Of a stretch of DNA of 64,000 nucleotides, positions 1 to 10,435 are shown in pieces. How positions within the stretch are numbered: position 1 is the first letter of the stretch; the number at the start of each line of letters is the position of its first letter. Origin of the DNA: Lepisosteus oculatus (Eukaryota > Chordata > Actinopteri > Semionotiformes > Lepisosteidae); assembly GCF_040954835.1 (NCBI RefSeq), contig NW_027168298.1:799001-863000 (forward strand), in the 5' to 3' direction. The notes under the pieces are model-generated. The model saw only the letters and a list, made by a program, of their open reading frames with translations. It did not search any database and was not told the DNA's origin. The translations under genes were made by a program, and so were the position numbers.

Positions 1-791
1 ATAACGATTTCCATAGGATCCCCGCGGTTGCCTGGCAACCGTCAGCTTTGCGCAGTGGCAGTATCGTAGCCTGTGAGGTTTAGCCGAGGCGCGATTATTG
101 CTAGTTGAAAACTTTTCCCAATACCCCGCTTCCGCCGGTTTGCAATACAATCGGCGAAAGCAATTTTTGACAGTCTCGTCAGAGACTGAGCAAGGTGTTT
201 AAAGACAGATTTGGTCACGGTGATATCATGGTAGAAAGAAACGAGCTTGTTACGTGTCAACAGAAACGCTCTTTAGCTCTTTCAGCTTTATGCAGAGAAC
301 AGCGTCTGTCGAGATTACTTTTGTGTCAGCGCGAAACGCCGTGTGCTGTCAGTATGATTTCATATTGCTCATAGCGGCGCCTGGCTTTTGTCTGTCAAAC
401 GTTAGGTTGCGCTTCTTCATGCTGCATCGTCGGCATGAGTGGAGCATTTTAAACGTCTGTACTTACTGCGCCCCATAAGAAATCGTTTGTCCCCATTCAA
501 AAGAGATTGTGCGATGTCCTGCAGCGTTCGCAAAGCAAACCTTTGACAGTTTGAAAAGAGGAATTTATTCTGCTTCCTGTGCGTGCAGTAGTTACAAAGT
601 TGAACGTCTTTACACGATCTGCTGCAGTTTTCAGTGGGTGGGCTTTGTCAAATGGCTTGGAAAAACGCACTGTGTTTCGGCTCGGGAAACATCATGAGCA
701 GTGTCCTGCATGTTTTCTGTGTATAGCTGTCTTTTAACGCATACAGAATTCATTCGAAATCATTGATTTCTCCAATTAACAAGGGTCCCTT
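1..791. repeat. U4-block inverted repeat, left arm
   Basis: This arm, with U4 and its flank, matches in reverse complement 5807-6334 continued at 16371-16621; the transposon at 6335-16370 interrupts the partner arm. The same block is found in direct orientation at 50689-51450 with an offset of 50688. The non-U4 part (189-791) shows no gene; its short open frames recur only because the DNA is duplicated. Confidence 0.85.
44..188 (+). ncRNA. RNU4: U4 spliceosomal snRNA
   Basis: U4 pairs with U6 and carries it into the U4/U6.U5 tri-snRNP before splicing. The copy begins AGCTTTGCGCAGTGGCAGT, as vertebrate U4 does. It keeps the 5' stem-loop with the kink-turn strands TGAGG and CCGAGG, the central GCGATTATTGCTA region, the Sm site AATTTTTGA and the terminal hairpin GACAGTCTCGTCAGAGACTG. 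Its length of 145 nt is normal for the family. It is identical by eye to the copy at 50732-50876. Only about 43 nt of upstream sequence lie in the window, so its promoter cannot be judged here; the matching copy lies downstream of U5. Confidence 0.95.
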
Positions 792-1032
792 TTTGAACCT
801 GCCAGAAGCATTCTTTCAATGTAACAGATTTACTCCGGGGAAGGGCAGCATGACATTGAGAGTAGCTCAAGCTTTCAGCACCTTTATCTGACTGCATGTA
901 TGCAGACACTGCTCAGAATCCCCTGTAAGATTCTCCTTCAATTCCGTTTTGCAGTGCTTTAGCTCTTTCAAAAGGCTTCGCTTTGCTAGTCACAATCCAA
1001 GGCTCATGACAGCATTTGAAAACATTCGCAAC

Positions 1033-1098
1033 TGCGTTGGCCGGGATTCAAACCTGGGTTAACTGCTTTGAAGGCAGCTATGCGCAACACTGGCTCGC
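1033..1098 (-). pseudogene. tRNA-Gly relic, 5' part lost, anticodon TCA
   Basis: The 3' half matches tRNA-Gly(TCC) at 18825-18896, including CCGGCCAACGCA. The acceptor 5' strand and most of the D arm are missing, replaced by the edge of the neighbouring gene block. The anticodon loop reads CTTCAAA (anticodon TCA) instead of CTTCCAA (TCC). The mirrored copy at 63386-63446 shares both changes, so they predate the inverted duplication. Loss of the A box and acceptor stem makes expression unlikely. Confidence 0.8.
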
Positions 1099-1139
1099 TC
1101 CAGAATAAATCTCACGTCGAGGGCATATTTTTTTCCATT

Positions 1140-1370
1140 TTACCGTGAGTCGGGCTCAGCTGCACAGAGGAGAGAGCAGAGCAATGAGGTCACGGGGACA
1201 GGGGAGTCACACGCTGGCGGTTTGAATACGCGGAAGATCACTGAGGGATCCTCAGTATATGGACCCTCCGTGCGCCATCAGTCCGCACTCCGGACTCTGA
1301 ATCCTGCCATCCGAGTTAAGATCTCGGCGGAACCTGAGGCGCAGTTCCTTCTTAAAACGTAATCTGGTGA
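1140..1370 (+). promoter_or_regulatory. Putative promoter and 5' leader of the duplicated gene
   Basis: A GC-rich stretch just upstream of the exon series, kept in all five copies of the gene (here, 20500-20745, 37690-37931, 54571-54810 and 63115-63350). It ends AAAACGTAATCTGG, where GTAATC could be a splice donor. The open frame across it is not shared cleanly between copies and is not taken as coding. Promoter role is inferred only from position and conservation. Confidence 0.4.
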
Positions 1371-1494
1371 GCATTTCTAGAATCGTACTTGTATAGGTGC
1401 AGCCTTTAATGTGTTGCTAGGTTAAAATTGATGACTTCTTGTATTTCAGTAGGCAACTGCCCTCTTGATTTCGGATTTAATTTCTTTATTACAG

Positions 1495-2790
1495 GGGCGC
1501 TTTTATGAAGACAGAGTCATGTTCAGGTACTTTGCTTGATGGAGGAAGCTCATTTCGGACTCTGTGATCTGCTCACCTGGAAAGGTCTGCTATACTACTA
1601 CAAGAGAGAAGTAGAGTCTGGAAGAAGGGACAATTTTATGATGCTTTGGAAGATAATGTTTTTTTTTCTTATACTGAAAATGAAAGGTAGTTGTTTCTAT
1701 ATGGACTCAGTCTTTGGAATTTGTATATTTATATATTTCAGTGAACCCTCAGCCATTCCTTCTGTATTGTAATTCAATTTCTCTTTTAAAATTCCTTCCC
1801 CACTTCTAGGACCTGCAGTTGCTGAACTCCACAATGGCTTCTATTGGAAAGTCTGTGACTGAGACCAAGTAAGTGTTCACTTTTTTATGAAACCATTATT
1901 TATTTAGGAGCAATGAGCAATTCTTATATAAATGCAATAAAATCATTATGCTCAAACTATGAGAGAGAAAATTAAGGATAATTTAAGAAATCAGTCTTAG
2001 CTTGTTTCTATACACAGATGGTATTATTTATTTTCAAAGGAAACCCGCGAGGATTCCCCTGGTGTGCAAGATGTGCCTGAATACTCTTGATCAGCTTCCT
2101 GCTCACTTGAAGAGGGCGTGTATGAAGCACGCCACGGCAGAAAAGATCAGGATGGCCTCTCAACAGGCGAGGGAGGACATGATGAATCACCTGAAGAACG
2201 GGGTCATCGTGGATTACCACAGAATAGAGATCGTGTCTGGTGAGGCAAACAGGATAGTGGTTGTAAGACTGCTAGAGTCCTTGGGCCTTTTTGTACATGG
2301 GAAGCCTGAAGACACATTGGCAAGGTGAGATATTTTTAATCTGTAAGGCTTCTGTAGTTTCTTTTTGAAATCATTGTTACAACATATTATGTAAAAGCAT
2401 GTTGAAAAGAATCTACCTGCATTCCAGCGGCCCTGAGCAAGAGGCCGCTGTCCAGGAGGAAGAGATGCCAGAGGCTGCTCTAGAAACTGAAACAGAAGCG
2501 GATAAGGAAGGGGAAGATGTGAGCTCTGAAGAACTCTATCAGCAGTAAGACTTTTTATTTTTCAGATGTATCTATTTTTTACTAAAATTCTAATTTGTCT
2601 TATAGGTATAAAATGTTTAAACCGGTGTTTTATATCCTTACAGGCCCTGAGTAGTTAAAAAGTATCAGCAGGCCGGAAGAGAGTGGCCCAAGCTGGACTC
2701 TATAGAAAGCACTCCCTGGATGCTCCTCTCCTGATTGGATTCAAACAGTACCTTACCAAGGATCTGGGAGTGGCAAATTATTCTCAGGAG
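1495..2790 (+). pseudogene. Broken multi-exon gene, zinc-binding CxxC-H-C protein (fish-expanded family)
   Basis: Five exon-like segments can be placed: 1495-1655 (leader, donor decayed to ATAATG), 1810-1868 (MASIGKSVTETK start), 2040-2324, 2428-2544 and 2644-2790. Each coding segment has a plausible acceptor and donor. Segment 2040-2324 encodes VCKMCLNTLDQLPAHLKRAC, a C-x2-C...H-x4-C zinc-binding pattern. The next segment is very acidic, and the last reads KRVAQAGLYRKHSLDAPLL. From memory this resembles a multicopy fish protein family with a recombinase-like core-binding domain; that link is tentative. The frame of the last exon contains a TAA near its start, no later exons follow, and the right-arm copy shares the lesion. 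It is therefore a fragment broken before duplication. Confidence 0.6.
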
Positions 2791-4146
2791 GTATTTATTT
2801 TTTAAAGGCATTTAAAATTAAGCAATGGTATCTTCATTGTAAATGTTTTTATTTCTTAGCTTAAAATTCACCCATGTGAAATGATGTCAGCCATAAACAT
2901 CATGACTCTATATTTCCTACCTGAATCTATTCTACTTAAATTATTACATTATACACAATTTGAGTTCATTTTAAAAAGTAAAAGGTAATGAAAGGAATGC
3001 ATTTTCATAAGAAAGATAATACCGATATGCATGTGATAATCTTCCTTATATCATGTAGTGCATCATTTGGACACTTTGTGGGCTTCAAATACAAAGAAAA
3101 TCATGTTCTATGGTACAAGATAAATACAAAACTTAAGCTTTTATTTTAATTAGATTTCTTTATAAAGCATAAGCAATCATTTATTACATCGCTTCTTGAA
3201 TTAAATCTTTTGACAAGAGGTAAGACTTCTGTTACATTTAAACCCATGTTTAGCTGTGTTTTTTAGATTTAACTGAACCAATTTCTGTGTGTGATTATGT
3301 CCTTGAATTCTGACAACATCACACTAAATTACATGATATAAAACAGCTAATGTTTCTAGAGATAAAGTTTCTGAGATGCTTCTAATTACTTTTTATTACC
3401 AGGGACAGTTTAATTCATCTTGTACAGTACTGTAAGACCAAGATGCTTTTTTTAAAAGTTATTTAACATTTTATAGAACTTTGTCTACTATGGCAACATG
3501 ATGTGCTTGGTGAAACTTGGAAAAATACTGCTTGGCCACTTATCTTAAGATAAAGATAGGATAAAGGTTTATCTTTTGCACCTACCTGACCCCCAGGGAA
3601 GGCCAATGCTTTCTAAGTTGATGGTTCCCTACAGTAGACTGTACTTTAATTTCAAAGGTAATGTATATTGACCCAAATCAGTTTTGGAATCCAATCTACT
3701 AACGAGATGGAGCACATCCTTTTTTCAGGATTTTAGCATCATACGTTTGGTATATTTAGTCCCTAATGCTGAAAGAAATGATCATAGAACATTTGGACAC
3801 TTTGTGGGCTTGAAATACAAAGCAAATCATGTTCTATGGTACAAGATAAATACAAAACTTAAGCTTTTATTTTAATTAGATTTGTTTATAAAGCATAAGC
3901 AATCATTTATTACATTAATATATGTGAAAATAACATTTTAGCATCATACGTTTAGTATATTTAGTCCCTAATGCTGAAAGAAATGATCATAGAACATGAC
4001 ATCTAACCTTACCTGCGGTGTTTTTAATCCCTATTGCTCAATGCACGGTGAAAGCATTCCATACATGTGTCTGACAATGAGGAATGGGCCCCTGAGACAG
4101 TCATTTGCCTGTTTCACAAACAGGGACCTGGACCTGGACCTAGACC
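2791..4146. repeat. Dispersed AT-rich repeats, no gene seen
   Basis: Two units account for most of this stretch. Unit A (about 210 bp, 3060-3200 and 3790-3995) contains GGACACTTTGTGGGCTTGAA and TTAGCATCATACGTTTAGTA. Unit B starts at 3996 (TAACCTTACCTGCGGTGT) and is cut short at about 4120, where it runs straight into tRNA-Ile. In the right arm the equivalent region is about 841 bp longer. Copies recur at 21590-22480, 29641-30590, 35770-36760, 53399-53830 and 59493-61420. Confidence 0.7.
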
Positions 4147-4220
4147 TGGCCCGTACAGGGCTCAAACCCGCGACCTTGGCGTTATTAGCACCACGCTCTA
4201 ACCAACTGAGCTAACCGGCC
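4147..4220 (-). tRNA. tRNA-Ile (AAT)
   Basis: 74 bp beginning GGCCGGTTAGCTCAGTTGG with anticodon loop CTAATAA. The acceptor stem pairs fully. The A box is intact; the B-box region reads GGTTTGAGCC where the copy at 32472-32545 has GGTTCGAGCC, a change that may weaken TFIIIC binding. Mirrored by 59419-59492, which carries the same change. Confidence 0.9.
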
Positions 4221-4472
4221 TCACGACAGTGCTCCTCTCTGTGCTGCAAAAAATCAAACTCAGGGAATTTCTTTTGTCCTCCTTTGAATAGAAAACCGTG
4301 TAATTCAGTGTACGGGCTTTCTCGTGCAGTTTCATGGTTCTTGTAACCCAAATCCTACACTGGCCTGAAGTGCCCCCCCATTTCACAGCATTTTTCAGCT
4401 GATTTAAAATGTACCTAAAGGAGAAGCATTATTGAAGACCATCAATTACCAAGAGCTTTTGTCAAAGGTTTT

Positions 4473-4718
4473 GGTGGTCATTTTGAATGACCACAGAGCG
4501 CTGTGACCTCGGTTTTACATCTCATCCAAAAGACAGCGCCCTTTTACAACACAGCATCTCCGTCACTATACTGGGGCATTGGGACCCGCACAGACCTCAG
4601 GGTGAGCGCCCCCCCGCCGGCACCATTAACACCGCTTCCAGCTGGAAGCTTTGTTTTTCCCTGTAGCTCATCCTCATCCAGGTACTGACCTGGCTCACAC
4701 CTGCTTAGCTTCAGTGGG
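4473..4718 (-). repeat. 5S rRNA-derived SINE (SINE3-type)
   Basis: On the minus strand the head GAAGCTAAGCAGG...GGTCAGTACCTGGATG matches the internal promoter part of 5S rRNA. The body then runs to GGATGAGATGTAAAACCGAG and GTGGTCATT, typical of an abundant fish SINE. Copies lie at 32756-32990, 52500-52742 and 58925-59170. All occupy the same place between Gly-GCC and Ile, so it was copied with the block rather than inserted four times. Confidence 0.75.
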
Positions 4719-4774
4719 TTTTCAGTTGCAAGTTGCAAGGGGATGCAAGTGATGGTGCTCGCTGCAAAAGCCAC

Positions 4775-4845
4775 CGCATTGGCCGGGAATCAAACCCGAG
4801 CCTCCCGCGTGGCAGGCGAAAATTCTACCACTGAACCACCAATGC
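4775..4845 (-). tRNA. tRNA-Gly (GCC), possibly weakened
   Basis: 71 bp, GCATTGGTGGTTCAGTGG start, anticodon loop CTGCCAC. Acceptor, D and anticodon stems pair. The B box reads GGTTTGATTCC where the clean copy at 58798-58868 has GGTTCGATTCC, and the discriminator is G rather than A. It may be poorly transcribed. Confidence 0.85.
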
Positions 4846-5058
4846 TCAGTTCCTCGGCCTTCAAAAAAGACGCTTTTTTGGTGCTCTGTGCAAAACGCGT
4901 CGACATCTGCTTCCAGCTGCAAAATGCCATTTGCGGACCCTGAGGAACTTATTTCCAAGGCAGCGAGTACAAGCGATTGGGCGTTTTAAAACCACCAGGA
5001 ACAGCAAAGAGGCGCGCTTCTTTGCTTGTGCCGAAACACACCGACTGAAGGCGGACAA

Positions 5059-5140
5059 CGTAGTCGGCAGGATTGGAAGCTGTGCGGGGAGACCCCAATG
5101 GATTTCTAGTCCATGGCCTTAACCACTCGGCCACGACTAC
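5059..5140 (-). tRNA. tRNA-Ser (AGA), T loop altered
   Basis: 82 bp with long variable arm, start GTAGTCGTGGCCGAGTGG, anticodon loop CTAGAAA. The acceptor stem GTAGTCG/CGACTAC is perfect. The T arm reads GCTTCCAATCC instead of GGTTCGAATCC, which damages the B box. The mirrored copy at 58503-58584 has GGTTCCAATCC, so the first substitution occurred only in this arm. Confidence 0.85.
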
Positions 5141-5806
5141 AGCAAGCCCCACTGCCGCTGCGTTCTTGCTACAATCTTACCTGGATCGCGAGGCGCCGGC
5201 GGAAGCCTATTTCAAAGTCGTTCTCCGTTTCAAAAAAACATTTCCAAAATACAAGCCTTGCAGACAGACACGCCTCAGAGGACTTAAGGGTGGCTTCATG
5301 TCGGAATGATAAAGTCTCCCCGTCCGGACATGAAAATGCCACTTTGTTACACACAAAAAAAGAATCAACAACAGAGAAATGCCCACAAGCATTTGAAAAG
5401 CCGCACCACGTCGCACTTGAAATAGCTCTTACATTAGTGGTAGACACAGGAATCGCCTTTTTATTTACGCTCTTACCAACGCGATGGAAAGCAAAACAAA
5501 GCAAAGCAGAGCAAAACAAAACGAACAAACGAAAACCCTCACGTCCCGCACTTGCATATAACGCTGTTACGTGCCCAAGCGGTATTGTACGTCATCCTAG
5601 CACTACACCCCGGGTCGTACGGTATATGGGAACGAGCACACGCCACGAATCGTCTCGAATCACTCCCTACAGCTGTAAGGCGCCTTGAAGCGTGCACCCC
5701 CAACATTCTTCTTTGCGCATCTGTGAAAGGTAAACTCTTGAGCAAACTCTGAACCAGCTCTAAGGAAACTAATCCGATTAGACGTTACTTTGACTCATCC
5801 TTTAAG
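5141..5806. repeat. Ser-tRNA flank block, no gene seen
   Basis: A flank of about 660 bp that accompanies the Ser-AGA gene. Versions recur at 31430-31860, 33830-34230, 39540-40130, 43540-43855, 47840-48420, 56460-57000 and 57843-58500, with and without a tRNA beside them. Frames are open on both strands in most copies, but this is shared by duplication and gives no protein I recognise. It contains a pentamer-like stretch of AAAGC/AAAAC near 5490-5525. Confidence 0.6.
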
Positions 5807-6334
5807 GGACCCTTGTTAATTGGAGAAATCAATGATTTCGAATGAATTCTGTATGCGTTAAAAGACAGCTATACACAGAAAACATGCAGGACACTGCTCA
5901 TGATGTTTCTCGAGCCGAAACACAGTGCGTTTTTCCAAGCCATTTGACAAAGCCCGCCCACTGAAAACTGCAGCAGGTCGTGTAAAGGCGTTCAACTTTG
6001 TAACTACTGCACGCACAGGAAGCAGAATAAATTCCTCTTTTCAAACTGTCAAAGGTTTGCTGCAGGACATCGCACAATCTCTTTTGAACGGGGACAAACG
6101 ATTTCTTATGGGGCGCAGTAAGTACAGACGTTTATAAAGCTCCACTCATGCCGACGATGCAGCATGAAGAAGCGCAACCTAACGTTTGACAGACAAAAGC
6201 CGGGCGCCGCTACGAGCAATATGAAATCAAACTGACAGCACACGGCGTTTCGCGCTGACTCAAAAGTGATCTCGACAGACGATGTTCTCTGCATAACGCT
6301 GAAAGAGCTAAAGAGCGTTTTTGTTGAGACGTAA
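5807..6334. repeat. Right arm of the U4-block inverted repeat, outer part
   Basis: Reverse complement of 254-791, including TTAATTGGAGAAATCAATGA at 5818. It stops at the transposon boundary and resumes at 16371. No gene in it. Confidence 0.85.
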
Positions 6335-6489
6335 CCCATTGGGCAAAAGACGTATAATATACGTCTATTAAACGCATATCTTAGACGTCTAAATGTGGTC
6401 TACAATTCGTCTAGAATGAAATTCTAATATACGTCTAAAGTTAAACGTCAATTATACGTCTATATTTAGACGTTCATTATACATAAATG

Positions 6490-6700
6490 GTTGGAGTTCT
6501 ATTATACGGATAAATTTAGAGGACTATTATACATATATGGTTGGAGTTCCGGATAACTTTAGAGGTCTATTATACGTATATGGTTAGAGGTCTATTATAC
6601 GTATAACTTTAGAGGTCTATTATACGTATATGGTTAGAGGTCTATTATACGGATAACATTAGAGGTCTATTATACGTATATGGGTAGAGGTCTATTATAC
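6490..6700. repeat. 25-bp minisatellite with 50-bp alternating order
   Basis: About eight to nine units of AGAGGTCTATTATACGTATA plus five bases. The last five bases alternate between TGGTT-like and ACTTT-like, so the real period is a 50-bp dimer. Each unit contains the palindrome TATACGTATA. It lies just inside the left end of the transposon and is probably a subterminal repeat. Confidence 0.85.
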
Positions 6701-6720
6701 ATCAAAGATAGATTTTATAG

Positions 6721-8615
6721 GTGTAGAAACAAGTAAAACAAGCCAATGATTAGGTTTAGAAATGTATTCTGAAAATACACATTCACACCTGAAAAATATG
6801 TATTTCAAATTATACATTGTATACAATCAATCAACAATCAACATATGGGCAATAATCATAAAAAACACAACTAGTCTTAAACTTCAGCTACAAATTCTGG
6901 TAATATGGCAATATACAGTATAGTAACGGCAAACACAAACTAATTACATTAACACACTAACTCAAAACCACATTTTGATTCAAATATACATTTTAAAATG
7001 TACAACTTCTATATTTCCAAGAAAAAAAATATTACAATGGAAGTTAAGACGATTTTTGTCCACTATTTGCAAACCCTGTCTAATTGTCCTAACAGTTAGA
7101 ACCAAAAACCTAGTATTTTCAGTGTCCAGATCTCCTGGCCCCCTGCCTTGCATATGCATTCTTCAAGTAACACATTGCGTGCTCCTTTATTTCTTTTTCT
7201 GTTGATGTAGGGCGGGACTTCAGCACCGCAGCTAGGAGAAAATTATATAATATTACTTCCCAAATTAATGATGATTAATATCTTCTTTAGTATAATCTGA
7301 AAAATGAACGGTTTACTAAGCTCAAAGCTGAAATAAATGTATAAAATTTGGCTTGCATCATAGCAGTTGAGCAATAAAGTCTGTCCTAATTAAAGAGTAC
7401 CCAAAGTTTGAAAGTACAACATAGAATAAGAATAAGAGAAACGGCAAAACGATTTTGTGTCATCTTCCCCATTCACACTATTTTATGTGCCATTTTTTTG
7501 CTTATTCACATACTATTTTAATCAAAATAATATTAAGAAAGATCTGTATGTATTCAGATAGTATTATTATTGTTCATACTTATTCGTCAAAAGAGGATTG
7601 CTGAGATATTTGCGGATATACTTCTACGTTTGAAAAACGTGTCCAAAATGGTGACCAACGAATACTAGCAATGCATTGTGGTATATAACCGGAAAATATG
7701 CGGGGTTCGATATTTTCTCAACGTATGCGTTTATTAATGTTGTCGATATTATGGTTGAAATTTAACATTGATAATACATCGCTGCTATGAGCTGATGTGC
7801 AATTTTAACGCATGCAATAAGTAAGGATCGGTCACTGTTGTATGGTATTATATATAATGACATTATGGAATAGGATGGGGACAGGCCTGGCATCACGGGG
7901 GGAGGGGGGAATGCCGCCCCTTCAGTTTTGGGCAAAAAGTTTTACCTAACTTAATTTGCACCCTAAAAAAATAGTTGTACTTTGTCAATGGTCAGACAAC
8001 ACTAAATGACACGAACAGTCACTCAGTCTGTTTGATGGGCAGGAGGGCTATCCGTCCAGGAACTGCACATATTATTGAGTGTCAACATTACGATCCTGTT
8101 TGCTCAGGTGGACCGATTCCTTGCAGTAGTTTATCATTATACTTAAAATCGTTATATAACTAGGACTAGTTATAGCAGTCTGTGCTTTCTGTTGGTTTTA
8201 CAACATTTTTTTCTTAACGATTCAGAACGTCCATGTAGCTGCAAAAATGAACGCTTATGGTACTTTTCGCTCCAGGCAGTACAAACCTTGAGAGTGACGA
8301 AAAATGTGAAACTGAACTTCATCGCAAATACCAGATTGCTAGTCGTTATCTTCTATCATGAAGCACTAATCAATGGCATAGCTGCGAGATTTCATTTGGG
8401 TAGCTGCACCGTACAGCTCCGTTTCAACCGAAATATCACTCCCCCCTCAGAATTTCAGACGCCCCCATACAGATTTTTCCTCGGGCACCGCGCACTGATG
8501 GGGGACTTTTGTCAAGAAAATAAAAATAGAAACTCTTTAGGCACTCAAACATTTTACTGTTTTTTTTCAGGCAGGTGGCAAGACCCCCTCAGCAAAACCC
8601 TTGTTTGCCAAGCTG
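6721..8615. other. Left interior of the transposon, no gene seen
   Basis: AT-rich non-coding sequence. At about 7719-7790 (ATGCGTTTATTAATGTTGTC onwards) it resembles the TIR interior at about 16240-16300 with many differences, so it is an old, diverged copy of a transposon end. A 167-codon open frame at 8192-8695 runs into the TIR and is not supported as a gene. Confidence 0.5.
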
Positions 8616-9013
8616 TGGGCATTGATTCGTCGAATATACGTATATTTACGGCGAAATTACGGCTATACGTATATATACGTGGCCTCGACGTATAATCAAC
8701 GTCGAATTGCAACCGTAAAATCGACGACATGAATAAACGCATATATAACGTCGAAAACACATCTAACACAGTGCCTGAGGCTTTTTACTGTATGTATCGT
8801 GTGTGCCGCAACTAGGAGTATACGGCACTCTGCACAGTGTACGAAGTAAATTATTTTCGCAGTAATTAATTTATTATTTTTACTATATTTATTATACACG
8901 TGTAAATTAATTGCTGCGAAAATAATTTACTTCGTACACTGTGCAGAGTGCCGTATACTCCTAGTTGCGGCACACACGATACATACAGATGCAGCCATTC
9001 AAAATGCACGGTA
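8616..9013. repeat. Internal copy of the right-end TIR, inverted
   Basis: TGGGCATTGATTCGTCGAAT at 8616 onwards is the reverse complement of the right end at 16370. Similarity runs about 200 bp to GCAGCCATTCAAAATG at 8991-9006, interrupted only by the MITE at 8793-8983. Confidence 0.85.
8793..8983. mobile_element. Foldback MITE (Tc1/mariner-type, TA target)
   Basis: 191 bp flanked by TA on both sides. Two 79-bp arms (8793-8871 and 8905-8983) are inverted copies with one mismatch that I can see, around a 33-bp AT-rich loop. The matching TIR at 16150-16370 lacks it, reading ACTGTACAG at the same place, so insertion and TA duplication are shown directly. Termini are TGTATCGTGTG. No coding capacity. 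Confidence 0.92.
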
Positions 9014-9849
9014 AAAACCCGCGGTACGGTAACCTACCCACAAGCCACCGCGGGGCACCGGAGCATACCGCAGGGCAAGTGATTGGCTGGCCAAAATGAC
9101 CGACAGGGGCACTCGTGGTGCATTGGTTGGTAGTGCAAAGATTTAATCATTTAATGTCTTTACTGTGCACATTTTAATCCGCTTAGTTTTGAATATTTAT
9201 ATGGATTTTACCACTAAAGGGAAATTTTAGTAGCTGAGCATAAAAAGAAGAGGAGCATAACGCATCTGAAGGTCATAAACGATATTAATTTAAAACATTA
9301 CTGTATGTATGTAAACTGTACTGTGTATGGCTGGTCTTGGTAGTTTAAAGAAAAAATACACACCAGTCTTCCATTTCTCCCTAAACATTTTAAGCATGAA
9401 AGTTTTATGAAACGGTACCCAAATATGCGATTGCTGTATAGAATGAATTTTAATTAAAAAAAAATATTTAACACGAACATTAAGCTGTTTACATCTTCCG
9501 CCTGAGAACAGTCACCCGTTGCTACCCAACGCAGAATGGTGATTGGCTGACACCATCTGACACCCCTCTGATTGGAGAAAAAAGACGTGCTGGTTTGCTA
9601 TACCAGGAAGAGGATTTCTTTCAATTCTAAACGTGTATTTTAAAAGTTTAAGAAATAAAAACCTTACAGCGTACACAGATTTCTAAACTGATCAGGATCG
9701 TTATCTTTGTCTTATGCATAATAATGTTCACCGCTCTGTCCAGCAAATTAATAATAAACTTTATTTTATATAGCTTTTTAAACGAATAAGTAATTAGATT
9801 GCTCATAAACCTAATCACTTGCTTTTTCTTTTTATTTAGGCTCAGATTT

Positions 9850-10250
9850 CAACTATAGATCGTATTATTAATAACCATAATAACAACCAACCAACAAAAA
9901 CAACCATATAAACATAATACCAACCAAAAACATAGATAACAACCACAATACAAAATCAAATAATCAAACCATTTTACACTCGCAAGTCCTCCAATTATCA
10001 TAATCCCGCCCCTTATGCAAAACCAAACCTTCCTCCCATCCCAGTTTATCCTGTTTATCATAAACAAAATCCACCTCAATTTTCAACATAAAGCATTACA
10101 CAAAATCAATACCTCAACACTCCATACTCAACAACGATAATTCACAAACAGCCAGAACATGTAACTACACATTCCCAAACATACCTACTTTCCATAGCCC
10201 CGCCCCTTATGCAAAACCAACATCCCTCCCCTGTTCTCTCTCTCCCCTGG
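9850..10250. other. G-poor, strand-biased stretch with repeated GC-box/octamer motif
   Basis: The plus strand is made almost only of A, C and T. The motif CCCGCCCCTTATGCAAAACC occurs twice (about 10006 and 10201), joining an Sp1-like box and an octamer-like ATGCAAA. Promoter function is only a guess. Confidence 0.5.
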
Positions 10251-10302
10251 CGGTTGTAATTGTTTTTATTTTCAAATAAATTTTAGCAAAGTCATGTATT
10301 TT

Positions 10303-10435
10303 AAAAATCTTAAGATTTTTCTATATATGTCTTTATTTAGTGGTTTCATTAGTGACAAAGGCTAAACTTTCTTGGAAAAATGTCTTTTATGTAAACCATG
10401 TTTGCTATTAATTCATTCAGGGCTAAAATATGTTC
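10303..10435. repeat. Inverted repeat partner of 12478-12695
   Basis: AAATCTTAAGATTTTTCTAT onwards reappears in reverse complement at 12478-12695, where about 90 bp of extra sequence separate two parts. Further inverted pairs in the element are about 9750-9860 with 11780-12000, 10571-10618 with 15001-15045, and 12765-12820 with 15475-15530. Confidence 0.75.

Larger units (their letters stand above)
479..5800. repeat. Left arm of a large (5-6 kb) inverted duplication
   Basis: The reverse complement of this stretch lies at 57843-64000 and runs off the window end. Paired positions sum to about 64,484 in the outer part and 63,643 in the inner part, so the right arm holds about 841 extra bases. 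Gene exons, tRNA-Ile, SINE, Gly-GCC and Ser-AGA are in mirrored order. One amino acid differs across the 108-codon frame (2002-2328 against 62156-62482), so the duplication is recent or kept alike by gene conversion. Confidence 0.9.

Noticed and set aside
5113-5688. 191-codon frame
   Set aside because: It overlaps tRNA-Ser and the flank; the mirror copies do not keep the same start or length.
5539-5745. A 68-codon frame starting MLKSLPFTDAQRRMLG, seen again at 31598, 33881, 43597 and 57898
   Set aside because: It lies in the Ser-tRNA flank, is open on both strands, and its conservation is explained by duplication of the DNA. No start context, splice signal or known family.
8192-8695. 167-codon frame inside the transposon
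   Set aside because: It runs into the terminal inverted repeat and has no recognisable motif or protein-like composition.
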